DNA of 64,000 nt from Costus lasius (lineage: Eukaryota > Streptophyta > Magnoliopsida > Zingiberales > Costaceae), in NCBI GenBank assembly GCA_027563935.2, contig CM050454.1:48450596-48514595 (forward strand), read 5' to 3'. The notes beneath the pieces are model-generated. The model saw only the letters and a program-made list of their open reading frames with translations. It did not search any database and was not told the DNA's origin. Positions 1 through 10,758 of the stretch are shown here, in pieces. The translations under genes were made by a program, and so were the position numbers. Position 1 is the first letter of the stretch; every line of letters starts with the position of its first letter.

Positions 1-2
1 CA

Positions 3-598
3 GATGGTCAGACGGAAGTGGTGAACCATAGCTTGGGCAACCTCCTGCGGTGCTTAGCTGGTGACTTCCCACGCCATTGGCTAATCACCTTCCCATTGCC
101 GAATTCACGTATAACAGTGCCTTCAACCACTCGACCAGGTTGAGTCCTTTTCAGATCGTTCTCGGGCACCATCCTCGGAAACTAGTTGACATGCATAACG
201 TCCCTCCCCCACCTTCTATCCATGAGTCCGCTCATGCATTTGCATCGCATCTCTCGGGTTTGCATGATGAGATTCATCGCCGGATTTACCTGAGCAACAC
301 CCGGTATGCCGCTGAGGCCAACGAGCATCGTAGGCCACATCACTTTGAGGATGGTGAGCTCGTTATGGTGCGTCTCCACCCTGAGAGTTTGCGATCGCGT
401 GCCAGCTGGAAATTGCATGCACACTGCGACGGTCCCTATATGGTTCTACGGCGGGTGGGTGCCAACGCCTACATCCTCAACCTACCGGAGGACTCTCTCA
501 TTAGCCCCATCTTCAACACCGCCGATCTTCTACCCTACCAAGTGCCCCTACACACCGGCACCCCCTACCTGGTCCTAGCATCCCCTTGTCCTCCGTAG
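3..598 (+). pseudogene. Gy1 integrase C-terminal region (frameshifted)
   Basis: This is the end of a Ty3/gypsy polyprotein. Frame 3 from base 3 reads DGQTEVVNHSLGNLL, the usual gypsy integrase stretch around the third catalytic residue. The frame then shifts near bases 65-80, and the match resumes in frame 2 with AEFTYNSAFNHST and later GPYMVLRRVGANAYILNLP, a GPY/F-like integrase C-terminal motif. The frame closes with TAG at 596-598. No chromodomain is visible after the GPY/F-like part. The catalytic core and all upstream domains are outside the window. One indel in this short stretch means the copy is inactive as read. Confidence 0.8.
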
Positions 599-1672
599 GA
601 GTATTCTCCCCACCCCGGGGGATTTGGTGGAGTCAGAGATACTTTTGGGGGCGTCCCACAGCCCCTAGAAAACAATTGGGAAGACTCCCCAAGTTGGGAC
701 GAAGCTATGCTAGAAATTTTAGTCCAGAAAGCCATCTGCCGCCTAGGACACGACCAGGCCGTGACGGCCGACACGTCCGTGATAGGCTCGCTCTAGAAAC
801 GCAATGCAGGCATGGCCCCCTTCACGCCCATTCCCTCAGTCGTGCTTGGCTTGGCGACAATCGGCCGACATGAACACGGCTAGCCGGTGACGATCGACAT
901 GGCTGTGACACGGTTGAGCGAAGATGTGAATGCAAACACAGCCTCCGACACGGCCGTGACACACGCTGTGACGAGTTTGGCGGAAATCAGCCCTAGCAAT
1001 CACGCCCGTGAATGATAATGTGGATTTCGGCCTCAGCGATCACACCCATGACAAGATTTCGGCTAGGCCGTGACTGATTCTGTGGATTTCAGCCTCAGCG
1101 ATCACGCCCGTGACATGACACACGGCGAGGCCGTGAATGACTATGTTGATTTCAGCCTCCGCGATCATGGCCGTGAACGATTCTGTGGATTTCGGCAGCC
1201 GCGATCACGGCCGTGACAGGAAGCACGGCCAGGCTGCGAATGACCCTGTAGACTCCAGACCACCCGTTCACGCCCGTGAACACAAGCACGGCTAGGCTGT
1301 GAATGCCCCGACAGTAAAGATAGGTCCGGTTCTGTGTGAAGTTCGATGTTCACAACGGTCCTCGCAACCCCCTGACCGTTATGTGGGCATTTTGAGCCCC
1401 TCTTTGACTTCGGTGGACTCCATTCAACCAGTTCCCATGGTGCCTCTTTCTCGAGGACCACCTCAAGAGCCACTAACGGATCGCTACAACAACCGGGTCC
1501 TCAACTCGACCCAAGAGACCGCCACCAACGTCCAGAACCAGCCCACGATCGATAAGTTCTGCTGCTTCATGGTTGCTTGTTTCGAAATGGTCTAGCGCCC
1601 CGACTCTAACCCGGACAACAACCCAGCCCGCCATGACACCCACCCCCACCTACGAGATTCCCCTGCTGAGTT
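599..1672 (+). other. Gy1 untranslated region between pol and 3' LTR
   Basis: About 1.1 kb lies between the polyprotein stop and the proposed LTR. Its middle part is the palindrome array at 870-1310. A 98-codon open frame at 1299-1595 has a Pro/Thr/Gln-rich product with no motif I recognise; it is probably chance or the remnant of a lost ORF. I could not find a clear polypurine tract before the LTR. Confidence 0.5.
870..1310. repeat. Degenerate tandem array of CACGGCCGTGA-type palindromes (Gy1)
   Basis: Short GC-rich palindromes recur many times: ATCACGCCCGTGA, ATCACGGCCGTGA, CACGGCGAGGCCGTGA and variants. They are separated by a repeated linker of the type GATTCTGTGGATTTCAGCC. Successive units are roughly 70-90 bp and diverged, so this is an old tandem expansion. 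The core (ACGGC/GCCGT) resembles that of the arrays in Gy2 and Gy3, although the elements differ. Confidence 0.75.
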
Positions 1673-2063
1673 TGTTAGCTGCATTTTCAGTTTGTTAGTA
1701 GTTGTTAGAGGGCATCTTGACCCTCTTTTAGTTTGTTAGGAGGGCAGCTGGCTTCTCCAACTCCCTCATGTGTCCCTCATGTGTCCCTCATGTCACCCCT
1801 TCCCCTATTGTTCTATAAAAGAGGGCTGAAGGGTTTGTGTCTTTTCAGCTTTGTTGTATTAGCTGCCATTCCCCGTGCAAAGGCCTAGGTCCAGCAAACT
1901 CCGAGGAGCTCGTATAGGGTTCCCTCGCCACCCGTGTAACACTTGTGCTATTTACTGCTTTCAATCAAAACCCTCGAAGAACCCAAGTTGGGCTTTGGGT
2001 TCTTTGCATTTTCATCCCTGTGTTAGCATCTTGGACAAGCGTTCCCCTCGTTCTGTAGCAACA
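1673..2063 (+). repeat. Probable 3' LTR of Gy1
   Basis: The proposed LTR starts TGTTAGCTGC and ends GTAGCAACA, giving TGTT/AACA ends over 391 bp. It contains a TATA box at 1814 and three tandem copies of a 12-mer (CTCATGTGTCCC-type) near 1762-1800. No second LTR is available for comparison and no polypurine tract is obvious, so both ends are tentative. Confidence 0.4.
1814..1820 (+). promoter_or_regulatory. TATA box in Gy1 LTR
   Basis: TATAAAA followed by a purine-rich stretch sits in the middle of the proposed LTR, where the U3/R boundary of a plant LTR promoter would be expected. Confidence 0.45.
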
Positions 2064-2137
2064 TAGAGGCTCCGCGCACGCGTGCATGCAAGGGAAAATT
2101 GGCCGTGCAAGATAGGTGAGTGTTTTCCATTAGTTAT

Positions 2138-2351
2138 TGATGACTCTAAATTTCATAGTATTTTCCATACTTATTTAGTAATCTTTTGAACCATAATGTT
2201 ACTCTTTTGCTTGTTTTTAAGCCTTAATTGTCAAATATTGCAGACTCTACACCGTTTCTTGTTTTTGATCATTTTCAGGTTAAAAGTGCTATATTTTTAT
2301 GGATTTTGGAAGATTTGAGCACACCAATGGATTCCAGACGCCGAAATGAAG
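2138..2351 (+). repeat. Gy3 5' LTR, first part
   Basis: The segment starts TGATGACTCTAAAT, close to the minus-strand start of Gy2's LTRs. It is cut at 2351 by Gy2 and resumes at 12303. The five bases before it (GTTAT) would be Gy3's left target duplication. Confidence 0.6.
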
Positions 2352-2404
2352 TGATAGCCCAAAAGGGAACACAACAAATCTGGCACGCGTGTACCTTGGC
2401 TAAT

Positions 2405-2421
2405 CCTTGGTAACGACACCA
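2405..2421 (-). other. Fossil primer-binding-site-like sequence inside Gy2 3' LTR
   Basis: The minus strand reads TGGTGTCGTTACCAAGG, preceded by AACAACAAGTTTT. This is the normal Athila arrangement of LTR end, short spacer and tRNA-Asp primer site, yet it lies about 55-70 bp inside the present LTR. The same occurs in the 5' LTR at 10813-10829. Confidence 0.7.
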
Positions 2422-3639
2422 AAAACTTGTTGTTAAACCCCAAGTGCACGAGTATACGAAGTAATAAAAAAGTATTGAATCCACAGGGACCTACGTTGTC
2501 GAATACTAAATAGTTGATTTCTTACTAACTAGGCAAAACGAGATCGTGAGAATAGCAATCGGTAACTAAAAGCGGGATTATCAGAGAGAAAAGCTGGGAC
2601 TAGGGTTTCGTTCACTTAAACTTTTATGACTAGACATGAATAAGGATTTCGTTGATTCAATTTCATCATGAAGAAGATATTATCAAAGGATGAACTCAAG
2701 GATCACTTTCATGCATCCGAGCTCTAGAATCTCTAGTGGAGTCTCAAGGATCACTTTCGTGCATCCGAGTCTCGCAACTAGTTTTGCTCAAGGACCTCCA
2801 ACGTTCCGATCTTTGCTTTCGCACAAGATCTCCACGTTTGACAAATAGACGTGATCTATGGATTCATGTTATAATCATGGCAATTATTTTACTAGAAAAG
2901 ATCAAGATGGATCTAACCTAAGGAAGGGATCCTAACATGCAATTCTAGGGTTCCAAATTCTCAAGCAATTACTTTTCAGTCTCAAGCAAAAATTCTAAAA
3001 ACATAATTAATAATATGAACTTAAAGAGAGTCTAAGCACAATTATCACATGAGCAAAATCATCATACTAAAATCAAACTCAATGAAATATTGAAAAAGAA
3101 GTTATCTAATCATTAAAAGTCAAGTGAACTACTCCCCCATGTCCCAAGAGTAGTTTAACCTAGCATGGCGAAGGAAATACAATATTCCATAATTTTAGAA
3201 AATTGGAAATCAACAAAAGGAAGAGTTTTTAGAAAATACGGCACGGCTGTGAAGTATTTCACAACCATATTTTACAAAAGAAGGCATGAATAGTGGTGGC
3301 GATCCTTCTTCCCTTGATTTCTCCTCCAATTTGTCTCTTTTTGATCTGAAACTTCCGGTACGTTGTCTCCTTCACCAGGCGATGCTTCGGTAGAAAAATC
3401 ACGGACGGAGGTCGTCTGAATCGAGCGCGGCGGTGAAACCCTCCACGGCGGCATGGATCGCGATTTCTCCCTCCACGATCAATAAAAATTGGGGCCTTTC
3501 ATCTCTCTGTAATCCTCTCATGAATAGCTCTCGTTTGCTTCTTATGGCATCGAATATAAACTTCTGGATCGTCCGCAATCATCTCCGTAAGGATCGGGCG
3601 TGGACATTGACCTGGGAATCACGTTCAAACAACGGAATA

Positions 3640-4080
3640 CAGCAGTGTAATATCTTACGACACTGCCGTAAAATCCATCGATTATTCTGTTCTAAAATTG
3701 CTGGAACAATACGACAGCGTAATTTGGTTTACGGTAGTGCCGTAAAATCGGCTGAACTCTCTAGTCGAATTCGTCTGGAAAATACGGCCCGTAAACTAGT
3801 TTACGGCAATGCCGTAATTTCAGGGCAACTTTCTGTTCTGAAGACGTCTGGAAAATATGGCCCGTAAACTGGTTTACGGCCATGCCGTAATTTCAGCGAA
3901 GGTCTCTGTTCTGAAAGCGCCCCAAAATATGGCCGTGTAAATTCTTACGGTGGTGCCGTAATTTCGCGAAAGCCTTTTGTTCGGTAAATCACCAAAATAC
4001 GGCCGTGATCTCGATAATACGGTAGCCGTGTAAAATATGATACCGTAAAATCCTTTACGGCACTACCGTATTTTGGGTTA
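3640..4080. repeat. Tandem palindrome array, Gy2 3' LTR
   Basis: Units of about 73 bp each carry a TACGGCCCGTAAA-type palindrome followed by TTTACGGCAATGCCGTAA and a linker of the TTCTGTTCTGAA type. Individual palindromes include TTTACGGTAGTGCCGTAAA and TTTACGGCACTACCGTA. The same array, one unit shorter, is in the 5' LTR. Confidence 0.85.
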
Positions 4081-4330
4081 TTTGCCTCGATTTGCATGAA
4101 AATTCTTGGGTGACTTCTTCTTGATGATGAGAACTCTTCCATGTATTTGATTTTTGCTTGAAAACACCTAAAATAGTGCCTTTTTGGCTGAAAAACATGA
4201 AAAACCAAAATAGAAGTAGACTTTGAAATATTTAATGGATTCAGCATAAAAACGAGTAAAAAGATCCTCAATTTAGCATGAAAAAGTATCTAAAATGATA
4301 CAAAATATACTACATATTTTGGTGTCATCA

Positions 4331-5505
4331 AACACATAAGGCTCAAACCTTGCTTGTCCTCAAGCAAAAATCAAAATTTGAAATCAAAATTTGATTAAAA
4401 GAATAACCTTTTCATGCTCAATAAATTTCTAAAATACAACTTGTCAATGAAAAATTCTTTTAATTGATTTACAAAATTTCAAGTAAACATATCATCCTCA
4501 GAACTCAATTTTCTAGATTCACAACTCAATCAAATAAAACTTCGCAACTTGTACAATAGATAGAATTTTCAATCTCATGATTTCACCTAGTATCAATTTA
4601 AATCTATGATGCTTTTGTTTACAAGACTTAGGTCTCCAAGATCTTTTTCCACACATAATTTTTTTTTCTTTTTGTTTCTTTTTTCATTGTCTTTGCATAG
4701 ACGGCATGTATCCACATAGACACATACTTTTTATTTTTGACTTCAACTCTTTCTTCGGTACCACTGTCAATTTTACACAGTGCCAAGTAGAGGAGTCTTA
4801 TTCTTTTCACCACTCATTATTTTTCATGCATAGACTTCAACCCATGTCTTAGGTACCTCTATAAATTTTACATAGTGCCAAGTAGGGGAGTCTCTCACTA
4901 TTTTTTTATGGATCTCGGATTCTTATTTCCCAACAAATAGCAAAAATAGACTAAACCTCAACTAGGTTGATCAATTGATCTAAATTCACAAATCATACTA
5001 ATATAGTCATTTTATTCAAAAGAGAAGTTTCACTTTTAAATTTCATTCTTCAAATAATATATCTCCCCAAAATTTTATGCATCAATCAATGTCATATCTC
5101 AATAGACAAATATGTATTGAAGAAATAAATTTGACATGATGGAGTTATGTTTTCAATCATGAATTTGAGATCATCAATCATTCAAGTCATCAACAGTATA
5201 AATTAAGAGTGAACTCATCATCACCATCAATTATCACAATATCATATCAACAAAAATATATCATCATGTATATCATATCAAACATAAGAATATCAAAATA
5301 TCATACAACCCCATCGAATCAGTAAAGATCAATATCATCATCATCATACAACCATATTGAAATAAGAATAATAGGCATGTTAAATAGAATGCAGTGGCGG
5401 TAGTCATGGAAGCACCATCCTTCCCTTCATCATATAAAACAACAGTGAGATAAAGAAAATCATAGTACAGCAAAAAGGTAAGGGAAGATAATACTCACAA
5501 AGCCT
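4331..5505 (-). other. Gy2 3' untranslated region
   Basis: This AT-rich stretch lies between the env-like ORF and the 3' LTR. Just before the LTR the minus strand reads GCTTGAGGACAAGCAAGG, a motif I associate with the region upstream of Athila-type 3' LTRs; the expected G-rich polypurine tract after it is degenerate. It also contains an imperfect duplication (4690-4895) and ATC-rich low-complexity sequence around 5200-5350. I see no credible gene. Confidence 0.6.
4690..4895. repeat. Imperfect direct duplication of ~100 bp
   Basis: Two diverged copies share GCATAGAC, GACTTCAAC, GGTACC, AATTTTACA, AGTGCCAAGTAG and GGAGTCT in the same order, the first around 4695-4797 and the second around 4830-4893. 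Function unknown. Confidence 0.6.
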
Positions 5506-6837
5506 CTACTCATCATCGTCAGATCGCGTAGCCTCCGAGTCTCTCGCAGCAGTCTCCTCAGGATCAAAGTATGGGGTTCCTCCCTGATCACCATGATAGC
5601 CATAGTCTCTGTGATCAGCATAACCAAAACGGTCATAGAGGAAGTTACCCATGTCTTCCATATGGTTGCATAGCCTCTCCATATCTCTGTGGATGTATCC
5701 CAGAGTCTCATTCATTTTATCCAAGTGGCATTCCTGACTGAACATCTGTGTTGTGAGTGCCTGGAAGCCAGGATCATGGTGGCTAGCATATCTGTCCCTA
5801 GGTGTGTGTGAGGAGGTACCAGCTGGCTGTGAAAAGTCCTGAGGGGGTGACTCCATCCCATAAGGATCACTCCTACTACCCCCGGTGGGTGGTGGTGGAA
5901 CTATATCAGGTGATGGAATAAAGGCTCCCTCAGTTTCATTAAGACATAGCTTCCAAATAGCTTCCAATTGGCCCTTTCTCTAATTGTGGTCTCCCTCTTT
6001 AACTATCATCTTCATCGCTATGCAAGACTCAATGTCGAGTTTTGCATTCCCTCTTGCCGTGTCATCTCCATAGGGCTCCATCCCAAAGTATCTGGCTATA
6101 GGAGTAACCAAACCTCCTATCACTACCAATCCTCTGCTAACTCTAGCCACCTTATCCATATACTTGATCATAAAGTAAGCCACATCCACTGCAAATCCAT
6201 TGAGCATGCCCCATAGAAAATAAAGCTCGTGTTGACGGACCATGTCGTCACTATCTCCTGTCCCAAATACTGTGTGTGCTAGAACCCTATGTGCATATCT
6301 GATGCATGGGTTTACTATCTTTGAGGCTCTAGCAGACACAGCATAAAAGTGGCTCTCAATAGTGATTTGGTTCCAGAATATATTCTCCATAAATCCAAGG
6401 GGTATGTCAGTGTAACCCCCAGTGCTCAATCCAAAGATGTCCCTGATTTCCTGCAGTGTAAGCTCTCTCTCTTCATTCGCCAATCTGAAAGTAATTTTTC
6501 CATCAGCAGGGCCATGGGAATACTCTTTCAGCTCTATGACTAGACTGCTCAAAAACTCCAAGGCAAGTGGTAAGTAGGTATGAGGAGTCATCTGGAAGAA
6601 CTCATTGGCCTTAATTCTATCAAACATCCATATCAAATCTTCATGAAATCCCAAAGCCTCTAGGGTTCTTATGTCATCATATTTTGTGTTGATGATCTTT
6701 CTTTCCAAAATTTTGTTGTACCTAGCCTCTTGCATCTCATTTCTGAACAGGATCCCGTGAGGGTTCTGGGGTTGTGATGGTTCAGCAGGGGCTTTCCCCT
6801 TCCCCCTTGGTGCAATCGATTTTGTTCTTGGTGCCAT
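5506..6837 (-). pseudogene. Athila ORF-1/env-like protein (stop-containing)
   Basis: The protein starting MAPRTKSIAPRGKGKAPA resembles the plant ATHILA ORF-1 family, encoded downstream of pol in Athila elements and often called env-like; its function is not established. The first part has about 285 residues, with a conserved-looking core around EIRDIFGLSTGG and YARFGM/IARYFGME-type sequence. A TAG at 5980-5982 interrupts the frame, which then continues as a Pro/Ser/Tyr/Asp-rich tail ending ATRSDDDE. The open frame extends eight codons upstream to 6861, but the ATG at 6837 matches the basic N terminus better. I see no convincing signal peptide or membrane segment. Assignment is from memory of the family, not a search. 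Confidence 0.75.
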
Positions 6838-7985
6838 GCACTCAAGCTGCAAACTTATCATTCAAAGGATACAAATAATGATATAGCAGTGTAAATGGCA
6901 TCCTATGTGTCATCAACCAAAAACAGGGTGAAAAAACAGAGTAAGATCATGCATGTAATATCAATTTAAACATTTTATGGCAAGTAAATACTACACTCCA
7001 AAATCATCAGAAACATCTATCAAGTAAGTTGGAAACAAAAATTCCATTTAACTTTCATGCTCTAACTCAAGGCGTCGATGAATAGTAACTTAGAATCGTG
7101 CACGTTGCGTTTCAGCTCAGATAGTTACATAAATTGTTTCAAATCCTTCTCGCACAGCACAAGATCGATAGCTTATCCTCTAATGAGTGTATAGAAACAA
7201 AAATCACTTGAAACGGTTAAGAATCGAGCGAGAACGAGCGAAAGGGGCAAAAGTTCATCAATACTCACTAAAATGATGAAATCGGAAAAATGGGTACCTA
7301 ATCGACGGTGAAATCTGGTCAGGAAGGATCGGATCGCCGGCGTCTACTGATGGTCGGAGACGGTCGGAGATCCAAAATCGGCATAAGAACGAGCGAGATC
7401 GAGGGTAAAAACCCTAAAAATGGTTCGGTCGTAACCCTAAATACGGCACAGGGTTTGCGTACAGGAAGCAAAATACGGCAATGTAAAATATTACAACACT
7501 GCCGTAAAATCGTTACAGCTCTCGGGTTGAAACAGAAAAGGAAATACGGTACCGTAATTTTCATTACGGTACTGCCGTAAAATTTCAAAAGCGTTCTGTT
7601 CAAAACGATTCCCAAATACGGTACCGTAAAATAGTTTACGGTACTGCCATTAAATTCAAGCAGCGAATTTTTTTTTTTTAAGGAAAACCGAAAAACAAAA
7701 TTTTAGAAAATAGTGCCGTAAAAACGAAAGAACTCTCGGGTTAATTTTGGATCAGAAATACGGTACCGTGAAATCCTTTGCGGCCGTACCGTAATTTCGT
7801 CGCTGCTTTCTGGTCGGAAGTAGACTGAATTACGGTACCGTAAAATCCTTTACGGTACTGCCGTATTTTGCTCCAAATCATGAAAAACCTACAAATAATA
7901 AAATAAAAATTGCTCCAAATCATAAAACTAAAATAAGGGTTAAAAAGCTTGGGTTGCCTCCCAAGAAGCGCTAATTTAAAGGTCA
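6838..7985 (-). other. Gy2 spacer between gag-protease and env-like ORF
   Basis: This is where reverse transcriptase, RNase H and integrase would be in an autonomous element, but none of their motifs occur. Directly after the gag-protease stop the minus strand reads AGCGCTTCTTGGGAGGC then AACCCAAGC (7947-7972), forming a small CTTGGG/CCCAAG hairpin; I associate this with the region downstream of pol in Athila-type elements. The rest holds the palindrome array (7436-7870) and AT-rich sequence. Confidence 0.65.
7436..7870. repeat. Palindrome array in Gy2 internal region
   Basis: Perfect and near-perfect palindromes recur: TACGGTACCGTA, TTACGGTACTGCCGTAA and AATACGGTACCGTAA. They have the same core and linkers (TTCTGTTC-type) as the arrays in the LTRs, but here they lie between gag-protease and the env-like ORF. 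Confidence 0.8.
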
Positions 7986-10614
7986 TTAGCTTGACCCTTT
8001 AACACTCTGGTTTGATCGTGAATTTCTTGATCTCAACTCTGATTTTACAAAATAAGGCTCGATCTTGAAACAATATCCAAATCTGCTCAGAATTCTTTCT
8101 ATTTTCTCAATCATCCTAGAGCCTTCTCTTCTTCTCTTCCTCTTTGGCTTTTTCTTCTTCTGCAATTTCTCATCAATACCCTCAAAAAGATTGTTAGATT
8201 CATTATTTGGGGTTTCATCAAACAAACTTGAAACATCATAAATTTCATCATTAAATATTTCAATACTACAACAAGATCCTGAGTATGAAAGTTTGTTTGT
8301 TGAATCATTAAGACTAAATTCGATCTTGTTATCACAAATATCAAAGGTAATTTTTCCTAATTCCACATCAATTTTTGCTTTAGCTGTGGCCAATAGTGGT
8401 CTACCCAGAATGATAGGATTTCTACAATTTTTCTCCATGTCCAATATTACAAAATCTGCAGGTATGAGAAACTCACATATCTTTATTGGAATATTCTCTA
8501 ACATACCTACAGGATACTTCACTGATGAGTCTGCGAGCTGCAAAGATATTGATGTAGGCTTTAGCTCTCCCAAATTCAGTTTCCTGTAAGTAGAAAGAGG
8601 CATTAAACTTACACTCGCACCTAAGTCACATAAGGCTCGGTCAAAAGATAGGGTGCCAATTGAACAGGGTACAAAAAAGCTACCTGGATCCTTCAATTTA
8701 GGTGGCAATTTATTTTGTATGACCGCACTACAATCTTCTGTTAGTGTAACCATGCAAGTACCATAATCATCCAATTTTCTTTTACTAGACAATATCTCTT
8801 TTAAAAACTTGGCATAAGATGGCATTTCAATAATAGCTTCAAGAATTGGAACATTAATATAAAGCTTTTTAAAAACTTCAAGAAACTTGCTAAACTTTTT
8901 GTTTAGTTTATGTTGAACTAACCTTTGAGGAAAAGGTATAGGTGTTTGGTAAGGATTAGGTAAATCAGATTTAGGATAATCTTTCTCACATGATTCCTCC
9001 CCTTTTGGTTCATCACCCTTTTGAGGTGATAAACAAATTTGGGCTTTCTCATGTGAAGAATATTCTCTTATCTCCAATTGCCTTTTATTATCATTAAGCT
9101 TTTCTTCAGTGTTTTCAAACCTCCCTCTAGGTTCTCCCAGTTGTTTCCCACTTCTAGTCATGATGGCATTACAGTGCTCCCTAGGGTTTATCTCAGGTTT
9201 TGCAGGCAATTTCCCAGGGGGTCTGTAAGGTATACTAGCATGCTGTGCAATTTGGTTTTCAAGAATTTTGTTGTGGGCTTCTACTCTATCCAGTCTAGAG
9301 TTGATTTGATGAAATTTTTCCTTAAATTCCTCATTTTGCTTGTTTTAATTTGACATGTATTCTTTTATATCAGACATGAACTGATTTTGGTTGGCCAAAA
9401 GTTTTTCAAGTATGGATCCCTCATTAGAATTTTGATTTATGTTTTGGTTCAGATTTTGCTTTTGGAATCCTTTGTTTTCATTGTTCCCCCCTACATTGTT
9501 ATTGTTTTTCCATGAAAGGTTGTGGTGATTTCTCCATCCAGGGTTGTATGTATTAGAATAGGGATCACTAGGTCTACTTTGGTTGTAATTCCCTATGGCG
9601 TTCACATGCTCAATACCCTGATCGACAATTCTAAAGTATTCAGCAGTATGACCATCATTACCACAGTTTTCACAAGGGATAGCAGAAACAGAAGCAGTTT
9701 GCATGGAATTTAACTGACTACACAAAAATTTTACCTTCTCTTCTAAGGAGCGTATTTCATCACTTCCACTCTTACCTTGAGAAGGCTTGTACAGTACTCC
9801 CCTTTCGGTAGTCCATTGACTATGGTTTTCTGCCATCTCCTCTAGCAGTCTGAAGGCTTCATCTGTTGTTTTGCTCATAAGAGCTCCTCCTGCAGCGGCA
9901 TCCACAATCATTTTAGTCTGATCAGATAATGTAATATAAAAAGTTTGTATTAAAGTCTAAAGTTCTATTCCATGGTGAGGACATTTCCGCTGTAATTCAT
10001 TGAATCTCTCCCAGGCTTCACTGAGCGTCTCCCTAATTTTTTTGTTGAAAGTTTGCAATTTGGTTTCTCAGCTCTAGTGTCTTCCTTGGTGGAAAGTATT
10101 TGTTCAAGAAGGAATTTGACAGTTGATTCCAAGTGGTGAAGGTACCGGCTGGCTGTGAATAAAGCCATGTCTTTGCCCGGTCTCTAAGAGAAAAAGGAAA
10201 AAGTCTTAGTCTAAATGCATCGCTAGAAACACCATTCATCTTAATAGTATCGCATAAGTCAAGAAATAAGGCCAAGTGTTGGTTGGGATCCTCCAGTGGA
10301 GATCCTCCAAACTGATCTTGTTGAAACATTGCAATGAGTTGAGGTTTAATCTCGAAATTGTTGGCCCCAATTGCTGGCCTAGCAATACTAGAACGAATTT
10401 CATGATGATTAGGGGTTGCTTAGTCCCTAAGTGTTCTCTGATGGTTCTGATTGTCTCCCATCTCTAAAATCTCTTCTTGTAACTCTGGTTGGGATTGTTC
10501 TTGCAGTTCTTCTTGTGATGATTCTTCTAACCTCAACTTTCTGCGCGCTCTTAATGTCTTATTGATTTCAGGATCCAATGGTATAAGTGGTCCTGACCTA
10601 AGGCTCCTGCGCAT
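7986..10614 (-). pseudogene. Gy2 gag-protease polyprotein (broken)
   Basis: On the minus strand the frame begins MRRSLRSGPLIPLDPEINK. It then carries a retrotransposon gag domain (GSPLEDPNQHLALFLDLCD, ...LRLFPFSLRDRAKTWL), a zinc-knuckle remnant and an aspartic protease region (CDLGASVSLMPLS near 8590-8640). It ends with a basic KKKKPKRKRRR segment and stops just before the spacer. Breaks: TAA at 10420, a frameshift in an A-run plus TAG near 10033, TAG near 9960 and TAA near 9345. The zinc knuckle reads CENCGNDGHTAEYF, with Phe where the last Cys should be. The protease has DLGAS, which is usual for Athila-type elements. Reverse transcriptase is absent. Confidence 0.85.
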
Positions 10615-10734
10615 GAAAAGTAAACAGCTTAAGTGATTTCAAGAAACAGAAAATAAGCAGTAAATAAAAAAAATAGTAAATAAAAACCTAATATAGCAAT
10701 AATCTCAACGTCTCTAATATCGACAAAACTAAGG

Positions 10735-10752
10735 TCCCCGGCAACGGCACCA
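10735..10752 (-). other. Gy2 primer binding site (tRNA-Asp type)
   Basis: The minus strand reads TGGTGCCGTTGCCGGGGA seven bases after the end of the 5' LTR. It matches, with one change, the tRNA-Asp-type site TGGCGCCGTTGCCGGGGA known from Athila elements. A leader of only about 120 bp separates it from the first gag-related codons at 10614. Confidence 0.85.
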
Positions 10753-10758
10753 AAAACT

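Larger units (their letters stand above)
1..2063 (+). mobile_element. Gy1: 3' end of a Ty3/gypsy retrotransposon
   Basis: Only the 3' part is in the window: the end of the integrase, a ~1.1-kb untranslated stretch rich in short palindromes, and a probable 3' LTR. The 5' part lies left of position 1. Bases 2064-2137, between the proposed LTR end and Gy3, have no recognisable feature and may be flanking DNA or LTR. Gy3 appears to have inserted just downstream, at GTTAT (2133-2137), but the matching right-hand target duplication is outside the window. The assignment to gypsy rests on the integrase; the right boundary is uncertain. Confidence 0.6.
2352..4330 (-). repeat. Gy2 3' LTR (1979 bp)
   Basis: The ends are TGATGACACC and GGGCTATCA on the minus strand. 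It is about 435 bp longer than the 5' LTR at 10759-12302. The 5' LTR lacks a block equivalent to roughly 2690-3060 here, and one palindrome unit near 3745-3830. A primer-site-like sequence lies inside it at 2405-2421. Confidence 0.85.

Noticed and set aside
1299..1595. 98-codon frame in the Gy1 3' region
   Set aside because: No recognisable motif, no start context and no second copy to compare; kept only as a note in the UTR entry.
3433..3867. 144-codon open frame over the Gy2 LTR palindrome array
   Set aside because: It is repetitive translation of the array, interrupted in the other LTR by deletion; no domain, and not expected to be coding.
3640..4080. CRISPR-like array (repeated palindromes with spacers)
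   Set aside because: Repeats and linkers are both repeated and degenerate, lie inside LTRs of a plant element, and have no cas genes; it is a tandem repeat.
5968..6543. Plus-strand frames opposite the Athila ORF
   Set aside because: The minus-strand ORF has clear family resemblance; the plus frames are shadows.
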